Assembly: GCA_002292815.1 (NCBI GenBank)
Contig: DBBX01000005.1
Span: 85,928 to 149,927, forward strand
Direction of reading: 5' to 3'
Length of the DNA: 64,000 nucleotides
Origin: Thiotrichaceae bacterium UBA973
GTDB lineage: Bacteria; Pseudomonadota; Gammaproteobacteria; Eutrophobiales; Eutrophobiaceae
Part shown: positions 47,018 to 55,794 of the stretch, piece after piece
How positions within the stretch are numbered: position 1 is the first letter of the stretch
Layout: each line of letters starts with the position of its first letter
Position numbers and translations under genes: made by a program
Notes under the pieces: generated by a model
Databases searched by the model: none
Told to the model about the DNA's origin: nothing
What the model saw: only the letters and a program-made list of their open reading frames with translations

Positions 47018-50000
47018 ATGAACAATATAATTTCGTCTTCTCAATTCATACGCTTTCAAAAAATTTGTGCAGCCCTATTTTTAACAGCAACGACGGCTAT
47101 AGTTCCACTCAATGCCAATGCCGTGTTTGACCCTGTCAACGATGACACGGATATCTTTCTTGCAAACCCTGGTCTCGACGCAAATCGGCCCAATGTATTA
47201 ATCATACTCGATAACACGGCAAACTGGAGTCGAAACGTAGGTGGGCAAGCCATTAACATCAATGAACTTGCGGCGTTATCAAGCGTTGTCCAAAACCTCG
47301 GTGAAGAATTCAATATTGGTTTAATGATGTATCCCGAAACTGGAGCCGGGAATGATAGCGTCGATGGCGGTTATCTACGTTATGGCATTCGTCAAATGAC
47401 CAATGCTAATCGAACCGCATTGGCTAATATTGTGACTGCCCTTGACGGCAACGGCGATAAAGGAAATAACAATACTGTCTCGCTAGCGATGATGGAAGCC
47501 TATCGTTATTTCAGTGGTAAAGCTAACCGTGCCACCCATGGCAAGGACAAATCAGATTATGACGGTAATGCGCCCACATCAACGATAACACCATTTGAAT
47601 CAGCGCTTGGCGACTATCCTTTAGGAACAAGCCCGTCTTCAAGTTCTTTATATAATTCTCCAATTACTGACATATGTCAGGATAGTTTTATTATTTATAT
47701 TAGCAATGGTGCCTCTGGTGAAAATTCATCTGCGTTATCGGTCTCAGAGGCAGAGCTCTCATCTTTAGGTTATGACACGAGTTCCACCATTAACATCAGT
47801 CCTAACGGTCAACAAGGTAACTGGATGGATGAATGGGCCTACTTCATGGCCAACACCGATATAAATGGTGCCGCATCCGGCACACCGCATGTGTATACCT
47901 ATGTCGTTGAAGTCGACCCGCAAACGACAGGACAAAATGATGATATGACCGCTTTGTTACAAAGCGTCGCGCAGAAAGGCAAAGGGAGTTATTTTGCTGT
48001 CTCGAGCACCAACGCAGGTGCCGGCATTACTAACTCACTAAACTCAATCTTCAATGAAATACAGGCGGTCAATAGTGTCTTTGCTGCAACCACATTACCT
48101 GTGAGTGTAAACGTCCGAGGCACTAACTTAAACCAAGTTTATATTGGTGTCTTCCGTCCCGACAGTACCAAGGCGCCACGCTGGTTTGGTAATTTAAAAA
48201 TGTATGAACTGGGTTTCAACACGGCCACTTCAACACTATTTCTATCTGATTCTACTGGCGCTATTGCCGAAAATACGACTACTGGTTTCGTTGATCCAAG
48301 TGCGATCAGTTATCACTCATCAGGCTCATCCTTTTGGAGTTTTCGGGATGCGGAAGAAAATGGTGTCGGCGGCTCGTCCGACTCGCCCGATGGCGACTTG
48401 GTTGAAAAAGGTGGTATTGCTCAAGGGTTGCGAACTGATTTTGCCACTGCGGCTTTGCAAGCTACACGTAACCTCTACACATGCACAAATGGTACTACCT
48501 CATGCACAACAAATAGTTCTCTCTCCGCCACACCCTTTGCGACGAGTAATGATGGCTTGACCACAACGAATTTTGGTCTTGGCACAACGGCAGTATCAGC
48601 GCTTACTGGCTTTGAGAATAGACCCATCACCGAACTGACCGATAATAAGACCTTAACGGGCTTGGTCGCCCCCGGCGCGGGTGCAGTAACGATAAGCTCT
48701 TTATCCAGCGTACCTATTTCTCTGAAAACGATTTCATCGCTGTCTACCAATACACCGAAGTCTATCATCACTCTGAGTAACGCGATTAGTCAGGAATCCA
48801 TTGATGGCCTGAATCGTGGCACAGGCGGGTCTAAAAATATTGCCACACTCACAGATAGCACAGCAAATTTTTCAGGCACTTCAATTCTGATCCATGTTGC
48901 CGGGGTCGGCTCCGCAGAATATAACGGCACCTATACTGCCACTGTTAATAGTTCTACAACTTTGAAATATGACACTGGCAACAGTAATCCAACAGTTAAC
49001 CCTAATATTACTGGTGCGACTTACACCATTACCGGCACCACCGTTACCGCTGAAGTCACTGCGCACAGCTTTAATGTCGGCGATAATATTACCATCGCCG
49101 GTGTAACCCCCAATGATTTTAACGGGGTTGAAACGATTACCTCTGTAGCAGATGCTAATCACTTCTCCTACTCAACCAGTCCAACGCAATTAGCACCGGT
49201 TTCCAGTGTGACTGGCGCAACCGCTTCAGGACCCAGTGTTACCGCGTCTGCTACCATCGATAATACAGGTGGCGTTTATTCAGCCGGGGACACGGTAACT
49301 ATTTCGGGCGCGAGTGTAGCCGGCTATAACGGCACATTCACACTTGCCACCGTCAGCGGCGCAACCAACCCGGCAACGATTACTTATAACGTCGGCAGTG
49401 CGCTAGCAACGCCTACTGGAACGATTACAATCTCAAAGGGCAATACCGTCACCGGTACAACAGCAGCGGCACATGGACTCTCAGCAACATCGCATTCCAT
49501 CACCGGTGCAACGCCGACAGGTTATAATGGTACTTACACACTTGCCATCCCTTCGACCACTACGTTTACCTATACGACCTTTAATAAAATAACAACAACA
49601 CCGGCAACCGTCGCCGGTAACGTGACACTGGCCTCAAGTTTCGGCACAACCGCAATTGCCACGCTGGTTGGCCATGGACTTGTTACTGGCGATAAGATTG
49701 TTGTTAGTGGCGGCACCAATCCTGAATATACGAATGGTAGTAACATCGGCGCGACAGTATGTGCGGCGTTCCCGGATGCTGGAACAACAACTAATCCTGC
49801 CGAGTTTTCAGTTACTAAAATTGATGATGATAATTTTAGTTATCCACTTGGTGCAACTGGTGTTACTGCCCCCTGTGCTGTTGTAGGAGCTACATTACCC
49901 ACTTTCCGTTTAAACAATACCAACGGTACCGCTATTGCGACGTCAGTTGCACACGGTCTTACCACTGGCGATTCAATTGTAATATCCGATGCTGTTGACG

Positions 50001-52129
50001 GTGAAACAGCAATAACCGGAGCAGATACTTACAACGGCACACAGACCATTACTGTCACCAGTCTTGATACCTTTACCTATGATTTGGGCACAACCAAGAC
50101 CAATCTGCAGGGCGCGGCGACAGGGATGGATGGCAATATCAAAACAACCACGGCCAAGGCACGCGTAGTCAACCATGGTTTTAACAACGGTGACAGTGTT
50201 GCTATTTCTGGTGCTACACCTACTGCATTTAATGGTAGCTTCACCATTACCAGCGTTCCAGATGTTGATAATTTCACCTACACCATCGCATCTGCAGAGG
50301 GCGATGCTTCGGGTAGCATTGTGGCCAGCTCCGGTGGTGGTAGTAGTGGCGAATTAGCGACCCTCATCGCCTGGGTACGTGGAGCAGATAATCAGCAAGA
50401 TGAAAACAACAACGGTGCTAATACTGATGTGCGTGCTTCAGTCCACGGCGATGTATTACATTCACGCCCCGCGGTTATAAACTATAACCGGCATGGTAAT
50501 GATGATGATGTGTATATTTTTTATGGTGCTAACGATGGCGTCTTCCGCGCCGTGAAAGGTGGCTTCGCTCAAAGTGATCTGTCTGAACCGCAACCTTTTG
50601 AAGAAGCATGGGGATTTATCCCGGAAGAATTCTTTTCAACACTGACTCGCATGCGTAATAACGAACCCGCCATTAGTAGCGATAACAAAAAGCCTTACTT
50701 CATGGATGGATCGATTGGTGTTTATACCAAGGATGCGAATAATGATGGAAAATTAGTGCATACCGATGGTGACGAGGTCTGGATATTTATCTCGAACCAC
50801 CGTGGCGGTCGCTTTCTCTATGCCTTGGATGTCAGTAACCCGACCGATCCGAAACTACTGTGGCGAAAATCCAACGGTGATACGGGTTGGGGGGAATTAG
50901 GCCAGACTTGGTCGGTGCCAAATGTGCAAGAGATCGCCATTAATACTGGTAGCCCCGATACTGATGACACTGAAGTCGTATTGGTCTTTGGTGCTGGCTA
51001 TGATCCACTAGTCGAGGATCTTGATCCGTTGAGCATCACAGCTTTTAATGCAGACGCTGATGGGGATGGTAATCTTGAAGTTCAGGTCGGCGCTGCTTCC
51101 TATGAACGCGGACAAGGCCGAGGTATCTTTGTTGTCGACGCAGAAAGCGGAGACATCCTTTGGCAAGCCGGCCCTGCAGCAGCAAACCCAAGTGCCTCAC
51201 ATCACTTTGAATCAGTGACGGGGATGGATTACGCTATAGCGTCTGATGTCGTTGTCATCACTGACCGCAATGGCAGCACCCCTAACCGTGCTTATGCTGG
51301 CGATACCGGCGGTAATATGTGGCGCGTAGACATGTCTGACACTAGCGTTTCCAACTGGACTGTCACCAAGATTGCGGATGTTGCCGACCACACTACTGTA
51401 AAAGCCGGTCTCGATGCTGATGGCGACCCCTTCACAAACTTTCCAGGCCTGCGCAAATTCTTGTTTCCACCTGACGTGGTGTATTCTGAAAATGGCTACG
51501 ATGCTATCCTGATCGGCAGCGGTGATCGTGAACATCCATTTGATGAAAGCATCACCAATCGATTCTATATGTTCAAAGACCCTAGCGTCGGCACATCAAT
51601 TAATGGTGGTTTTAGTACACTCGATGAATCAGATTTGTTTGATTCCACATCGAACTGTATACAGGCAGCGACGGCATGTAGTGGTACTGGTGATGAAGTT
51701 GACTCAAGCACGGCAGTATCCGCTCTTACTACTGCTGATGGCTGGTATATCACATTAACCCCCGGTGAAAAAGTTGTTGGTAATGCCGTTACACTAAACA
51801 ATACAGTATTCTTTAATACCAATGTGCCTAGCTCTCAGGCAGGTGCTTCCGGCTCATGCGAGAGCGATCTGGGTGAAGCACGTCAATATAAAGTTAATTA
51901 CGACGATGCAACCTCCATCGCTGATCAAAATATTGATGGCTATACCGATGCCTCAGATAGGTACACGGTACATTCCGGTGGTGGCTATCTACCTTCACCA
52001 GTTCCCGTCGTGGTTGAAATCAATGGTGAGATACATGAAGGTGTAATATCAGGTGTTGCTGTTACGCAACCACCTGGCTCAACACTCAATACACGACTCA
52101 GAAAATTCTGGTTCAAAGAAATGGAGTAA
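47018..52129 (+). CDS. pilY1: PilY1-type pilus tip protein with inserted repeat region
   Basis: 1703 residues, about 500 more than the P. aeruginosa protein. A signal peptide (to about 36) precedes an N-terminal von Willebrand A-like domain with VLIILDNTANWS (a degenerate metal site). Residues about 605-1105 are a set of roughly 70-residue beta repeats not usual for PilY1. The C-terminal PilY1 propeller (from about 1117, GDVLHSRPAVINY, FYGANDGVFRAVKGG, VWIFISNHRGGRFLYALDVS) carries a calcium loop DADGDGNLEV near 1346 and a second EF-like DANNDGKLVHTDGDE near 1240. PilY1 controls pilus extension and adhesion. Start supported by GGAG nine bases upstream. Confidence 0.93.
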   Translation: MNNIISSSQFIRFQKICAALFLTATTAIVPLNANAVFDPVNDDTDIFLANPGLDANRPNVLIILDNTANWSRNVGGQAININELAALSSVVQNLGEEFNIGLMMYPETGAGNDSVDGGYLRYGIRQMTNANRTALANIVTALDGNGDKGNNNTVSLAMMEAYRYFSGKANRATHGKDKSDYDGNAPTSTITPFESALGDYPLGTSPSSSSLYNSPITDICQDSFIIYISNGASGENSSALSVSEAELSSLGYDTSSTINISPNGQQGNWMDEWAYFMANTDINGAASGTPHVYTYVVEVDPQTTGQNDDMTALLQSVAQKGKGSYFAVSSTNAGAGITNSLNSIFNEIQAVNSVFAATTLPVSVNVRGTNLNQVYIGVFRPDSTKAPRWFGNLKMYELGFNTATSTLFLSDSTGAIAENTTTGFVDPSAISYHSSGSSFWSFRDAEENGVGGSSDSPDGDLVEKGGIAQGLRTDFATAALQATRNLYTCTNGTTSCTTNSSLSATPFATSNDGLTTTNFGLGTTAVSALTGFENRPITELTDNKTLTGLVAPGAGAVTISSLSSVPISLKTISSLSTNTPKSIITLSNAISQESIDGLNRGTGGSKNIATLTDSTANFSGTSILIHVAGVGSAEYNGTYTATVNSSTTLKYDTGNSNPTVNPNITGATYTITGTTVTAEVTAHSFNVGDNITIAGVTPNDFNGVETITSVADANHFSYSTSPTQLAPVSSVTGATASGPSVTASATIDNTGGVYSAGDTVTISGASVAGYNGTFTLATVSGATNPATITYNVGSALATPTGTITISKGNTVTGTTAAAHGLSATSHSITGATPTGYNGTYTLAIPSTTTFTYTTFNKITTTPATVAGNVTLASSFGTTAIATLVGHGLVTGDKIVVSGGTNPEYTNGSNIGATVCAAFPDAGTTTNPAEFSVTKIDDDNFSYPLGATGVTAPCAVVGATLPTFRLNNTNGTAIATSVAHGLTTGDSIVISDAVDGETAITGADTYNGTQTITVTSLDTFTYDLGTTKTNLQGAATGMDGNIKTTTAKARVVNHGFNNGDSVAISGATPTAFNGSFTITSVPDVDNFTYTIASAEGDASGSIVASSGGGSSGELATLIAWVRGADNQQDENNNGANTDVRASVHGDVLHSRPAVINYNRHGNDDDVYIFYGANDGVFRAVKGGFAQSDLSEPQPFEEAWGFIPEEFFSTLTRMRNNEPAISSDNKKPYFMDGSIGVYTKDANNDGKLVHTDGDEVWIFISNHRGGRFLYALDVSNPTDPKLLWRKSNGDTGWGELGQTWSVPNVQEIAINTGSPDTDDTEVVLVFGAGYDPLVEDLDPLSITAFNADADGDGNLEVQVGAASYERGQGRGIFVVDAESGDILWQAGPAAANPSASHHFESVTGMDYAIASDVVVITDRNGSTPNRAYAGDTGGNMWRVDMSDTSVSNWTVTKIADVADHTTVKAGLDADGDPFTNFPGLRKFLFPPDVVYSENGYDAILIGSGDREHPFDESITNRFYMFKDPSVGTSINGGFSTLDESDLFDSTSNCIQAATACSGTGDEVDSSTAVSALTTADGWYITLTPGEKVVGNAVTLNNTVFFNTNVPSSQAGASGSCESDLGEARQYKVNYDDATSIADQNIDGYTDASDRYTVHSGGGYLPSPVPVVVEINGEIHEGVISGVAVTQPPGSTLNTRLRKFWFKEME
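48834..50330 (+). repeat. Tandem beta-repeat block inside PilY1
   Basis: Six or seven diverged units share the pattern (A)HG-L/F-x3-GD-x-V/I-x-I-S/A-G-A-x-P-x-x-Y/F-NGT-x4-V-x-D-x-x-x-F-T/S-Y. Clear examples are AHSFNVGDNITIAGVTPNDF, HGLVTGDKIVVSGG, AHGLTTGDSIVISDA, and NHGFNNGDSVAISGATPTAF. Each ends in FTY or FSY. The DNA copies are too diverged for recent duplication. Confidence 0.75.
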
Positions 52130-52307
52130 TAAAAGTTGCTAAAATAACCGGCGATTATAATAACTATGTTTTAAATAAATATATGGATTTTAGTTGCTTG
52201 TGAACAGATGGATTAGCACATTTTAAAATTGAGTTGCGCTTATGAAGTGCATTCACGAAAGGTTCTGATCGCATCAGCCCGCACAAAGGCATAGATAGAT
52301 GTACATT

Positions 52308-52348
52308 GCCTAATTTAATAGGCTATTGATTGTTAGGCTTTATTTTTT
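52308..52348 (+). terminator. Possible terminator after pilY1
   Basis: GCCTAA (52308-52313) and TTAGGC (52333-52338) pair across about 20 bases, followed by TTTATTTTTT. The T-run overlaps the end of the converging dsbA-like gene. The loop is long, so support is modest. The 210-base gap after pilY1 is otherwise featureless. Confidence 0.4.
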
Positions 52349-52972
52349 CTTAGCTGCATATTCTTCTGCTGCTAATTTATTTACCACATCAATAATAGCG
52401 CTATAACCTCCGGCCATGGATGCGCTTGTGCCATATTTACCATTGATAATAACTGCTGGCACTCCTGTCAAAGCATAACGTTGCCCCATTAAACGTGCGT
52501 ACCTGACATTATCTTGAACGTCTTTTGAATCATAGGCCTTATCAAACTCTTCACCAAGCACACCATGTTCTGCAAAAAACATCTTCAGCGCTTTTTTTCC
52601 TGTAATGTTTCTTTTTTCTTTATGTATTGCATCAAACAATGGTCGATGAATTTTATCTAGCACGCCAAGATTTTTTGCCACATAAAAGCCTCTTGCGTTA
52701 GGCAACCAATTTTTACCTAATACGGCTGGGATACGAACAAACTTAATATATTCAGCTTTATCTTCAAGCCATTTTTCTATTACTGACTCGAATTGATAAC
52801 AATGTGAACACCCATACCAAAAAAACTCCAAGACCTCTATTTTATCACCCGTTCTCGTCAATTGTGGTGAAAGTAATTTTTTGTAATTATCAGCACCATA
52901 ACTAGTACTGAACAACATTAAAGAAAGTAAAAATATATTAAGAACAAATATAAGAAATGATTTTATTTTCAT
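52340..52972 (-). CDS. dsbA: Thiol:disulfide interchange protein DsbA
   Basis: 210 residues. Signal peptide to about residue 26 (SYGADNY), then a thioredoxin fold with active site CSHC in FFWYGCSHCYQFE and the cis-proline loop GVPAVIING; a helical insert lies between. DsbA oxidises cysteine pairs in the periplasm. It converges on pilY1, whose pilus proteins and neighbours contain cysteine pairs, a plausible set of clients. Confidence 0.93.
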   Translation of the reverse strand: MKIKSFLIFVLNIFLLSLMLFSTSYGADNYKKLLSPQLTRTGDKIEVLEFFWYGCSHCYQFESVIEKWLEDKAEYIKFVRIPAVLGKNWLPNARGFYVAKNLGVLDKIHRPLFDAIHKEKRNITGKKALKMFFAEHGVLGEEFDKAYDSKDVQDNVRYARLMGQRYALTGVPAVIINGKYGTSASMAGGYSAIIDVVNKLAAEEYAAKKK

Positions 52973-53113
52973 GCGCGATGGCCTTTAAAAAACTTTTCTA
53001 TGTCAAACTTAATTTGCATCATAGAAGCAGTTTTAGCATTTTATGCACACAGAACTAATCTAATATTATTGAATTTAAAAAGAGACTATATGCATAGACA
53101 TGTACTTAGTATT

Positions 53114-53584
53114 TTATTGACAATACTCTTCTATCTTTTTTTGTGACTCTGCTAATCCGGCCTGCCGTGTTTCTTCATCAATCCTGATGCGACTACCATC
53201 TTCCTGTTGAATCAAACCGCGCGGCCTTGAGTAGGTTTGCATACTTTGGTGGGCACGTTTGCAATTTTCTTTTTTAACAGCCTCATTCTCTTTTTGTAAT
53301 GCTTCTATCTTGGCCTGCTCCTGACGGTCACTACGAATGTCATCGGCCTTGTTTTTTTGTTGCTCTATCTGATTTTGCGCGCTTTCAGTATCAATCTTAA
53401 TCTTCGATGGCGGCTTGATCTGTTCGCCCTGAATATCACCCGGAGGTGGGCTTTGTGTGTAGTGCGTATTGCCATTTTCATCCACCCATTTATACATTTT
53501 GGCTTCTGCAATCGACGTAAAAAGCGCCGCATTAAAAATGATAACTGAAATTAGTGCTGCTTTATTAAACTTAAACTTTTTCAT
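53114..53584 (-). CDS. DUF4124-domain exported protein
   Basis: 156 residues. Signal peptide ends SIAEA; the mature protein starts KMYKWVDENGNTHYTQSPPPGD, the DUF4124 signature found at the N-terminus of many proteobacterial envelope proteins. Residues about 65-110 are a charged coiled-coil-like stretch (QNQIEQQKNKADDIRSD, QEQAKIEALQKENEAVK). Function unknown. It is divergent from the glutaredoxin-like gene, which also has a DUF4124-like start. Confidence 0.85.
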   Translation of the reverse strand: MKKFKFNKAALISVIIFNAALFTSIAEAKMYKWVDENGNTHYTQSPPPGDIQGEQIKPPSKIKIDTESAQNQIEQQKNKADDIRSDRQEQAKIEALQKENEAVKKENCKRAHQSMQTYSRPRGLIQQEDGSRIRIDEETRQAGLAESQKKIEEYCQ

Positions 53585-53767
53585 AATTTTTACCCTAGTT
53601 CAATTTTGTCTGAAATTCAGGTGTACGACTTAAAGAATCTATTGTAACCTATTGATAATAATTGCGTATATGTATACATTCATATATAGCATTTGACAAG
53701 AAAAACTATGAAAGGTTTTAGAGTTTCTGGCCTATTCATCTGTCAAAACGTCAGGAGGTTGATAATC

Positions 53768-54286
53768 ATGAAGTATATATTTAAGTCTTATATCATCTTG
53801 TCATTGTTAATTATCAGTTTTAATAGCATGTCTGCCGTTAAAATTGTTGAATGTGAAGACGAGGAAGGAAATAAAACGTTTCAAAAAACGTGTCCACCTG
53901 GCTCAACAACAATCAATGAAAAACGTATTGCGACAGGTAGTAAAGATGCCACTGAAGAGAAACCAGTTAAGCTAGACCAAATAGGCTCCTCTGTTAGCGC
54001 AACCATGTATTCAATCCCGACATGCAGTCCTTGTGAGGCTGTACGTGAATTTTTACAAATTAAAAATATCCCTCTGTCTGAAATAAACGTGGAAGGAGAT
54101 ATTGATAAACAAGCTGAATTGGTGAAATTGAATGGTTCACTGAATGTGCCAATTACTTTAATTGGGGATAGAAAACTCTCCGGTTATAACCGCACTGAGT
54201 TAGTCTCAGCACTCAAATCTGCCGGTTGGAAAGACCCCAATGAAGCAGATAAAAAAGAAAATGAAATAACAAATAAAACCGAATAA
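53768..54286 (+). CDS. Exported DUF4124-like plus glutaredoxin-domain protein
   Basis: 172 residues from the ATG at 53768, which has AGGAGG nine bases upstream; earlier in-frame starts lack a ribosome site. Signal peptide MKYIFKSYIILSLLIISFNS is followed by a short DUF4124-like module (VKIVECEDEEGNKTFQKTCP) and a glutaredoxin domain (about 80-160) with YSIPTCSPCEAVREFL and NVPITLIGD (cis-Pro). A periplasmic glutaredoxin-like thiol protein next to DsbA is suggestive of a shared disulfide task. It ends two bases from the ispH stop, tail to tail. Confidence 0.87.
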   Translation: MKYIFKSYIILSLLIISFNSMSAVKIVECEDEEGNKTFQKTCPPGSTTINEKRIATGSKDATEEKPVKLDQIGSSVSATMYSIPTCSPCEAVREFLQIKNIPLSEINVEGDIDKQAELVKLNGSLNVPITLIGDRKLSGYNRTELVSALKSAGWKDPNEADKKENEITNKTE

Positions 54287-54288
54287 GA

Positions 54289-55248
54289 TCAGTTAACAGC
54301 CTCTGAATTTTCTTTCAAAAGTTCTTTTGGTAGTGAGAATACCACTTTTTCAGTTATCCCCGGGTTCTCTTCAACCATTGAAGCACCCCAAGCTTTCAGT
54401 TGTGCGATAACTTCTTCAACCAAAATCTCTGGTGCTGATGCACCCGCAGTTAAGCCAATATTTTCCTTTCCATTCACCCATTCTTTTTTAATTTCAGAAG
54501 CATCATCAATCAAATACGCCGGGACACCTGCCTTCTGCGAAAGCTCCATCAACCGTGTCGAGTTTGAGCTGTTCGGAGAACCAACCACCAGTATTAGATC
54601 ACATTTAGAAACGAGATTTTTAACCGCATCTTGTCTATTTTGAGTGGCATAACATATATCTTCTTTTTTAGGGCCGTCGATTTTGGGAAATCGTTCGCGC
54701 AAAGCATTAATGACGAGAGCTGTATCATCCATAGATAACGTCGTTTGCGTCACAAAGGCGAGAAACTCCGGGTTTTTAACTTTTAATTTAAGTACATCCT
54801 CAACTGACTCAACCAAATACATGCCACCATTGCCGTTCTTGGGTCGATACTGTCCAATCGTACCTTCGACCTCTGGATGCCCTTCATGTCCAATTAAGAT
54901 GCACTCTCTCTCTTCGTCTTGATATTTACCCACTTCCATATGCACCTTGGTTACAAGCGGACAGATAGCATCAAACACTCTAAGACTCCGCTGTGCCGCT
55001 ACTTCACGCACTGCTTTCGAAACCCCATGCGCACTAAATATTACCGTTGAATCATCAGGGACTTCATCCAGTTCTTCGACAAATACAGCCCCTTTATCAC
55101 GTAAGGTATTGACAACATATTTATTGTGTACCACCTCATGGCGTACATAGACTGGCGCGCCAAACAAGGTCAGTGCACGTTCAACAATTTCTATGGCACG
55201 ATCAACACCGGCACAAAAGCCACGTGGATTAGCGAGTAATATTTGCAT
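54289..55248 (-). CDS. ispH: 4-hydroxy-3-methylbut-2-enyl diphosphate reductase
   Basis: 319 residues. Last step of the MEP isoprenoid pathway, making IPP and DMAPP. Cluster-binding cysteines are seen at 12 (NPRGFCAGVD), 96 (VFDAICPLVT) and about 198 (EDICYATQNRQ), with the SSNSTRL motif. It follows lspA by 54 bases; the fkpB gene that often lies between lspA and ispH is absent. Confidence 0.97.
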   Translation of the reverse strand: MQILLANPRGFCAGVDRAIEIVERALTLFGAPVYVRHEVVHNKYVVNTLRDKGAVFVEELDEVPDDSTVIFSAHGVSKAVREVAAQRSLRVFDAICPLVTKVHMEVGKYQDEERECILIGHEGHPEVEGTIGQYRPKNGNGGMYLVESVEDVLKLKVKNPEFLAFVTQTTLSMDDTALVINALRERFPKIDGPKKEDICYATQNRQDAVKNLVSKCDLILVVGSPNSSNSTRLMELSQKAGVPAYLIDDASEIKKEWVNGKENIGLTAGASAPEILVEEVIAQLKAWGASMVEENPGITEKVVFSLPKELLKENSEAVN

Positions 55249-55302
55249 TTATTTTTACCTTATAAACAATCATTAAAAATGTGTGCGTCAGTATATCAAA
55301 TC

Positions 55303-55779
55303 TCAGGAATCATTCTCTGACTCATTAAACCAAAAGGCATCAATTATCAGCATGAATGCGCCAATGAATATAGCTGAATCAGCGATATTGAATGCTGGCC
55401 AGTACATGTCCTTATAATAAACCTCAATAAAATCTACAACATAGCCTAAAATTACTCTGTCACAAACGTTACCAAGCGCACCACCCAAAACCAATGCCAA
55501 AGCGGCTAGTAACCAACGTTTATTTGCAGGCAAGTCATACATCCAGACAATAATTGCAATGCTTATCAAGCTAGCTAAACCGATAAAGAACCAACGTTGC
55601 CAGCCACCAGCTTGACTTAAAAAACTAAACGCAGCACCGGTATTATGCATCAGGGTCAAATTGAAACCGGGGACGATATGCACAGCTTGATACAATACCA
55701 ATTCTTGAGATGCGTAATATTTTGTTATTTGATCAAGAATAATTACAGCCGAAGACAAACTTAACCATTTAAACATCAC
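55303..55779 (-). CDS. lspA: Lipoprotein signal peptidase
   Basis: 158 residues, four membrane segments. Catalytic aspartates are recognisable as Asp116 in LGYVVDFIEVY and Asp134 in FNIADSAIFIG, with the family motif ALGNVCDRV between helices. It cleaves the signal peptide of prolipoproteins after lipid attachment. It lies 15 bases after ileS in the usual ribF-ileS-lspA-ispH order. Confidence 0.97.
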   Translation of the reverse strand: MMFKWLSLSSAVIILDQITKYYASQELVLYQAVHIVPGFNLTLMHNTGAAFSFLSQAGGWQRWFFIGLASLISIAIIVWMYDLPANKRWLLAALALVLGGALGNVCDRVILGYVVDFIEVYYKDMYWPAFNIADSAIFIGAFMLIIDAFWFNESENDS

Positions 55780-55794
55780 TAATTAATCCCTGTC

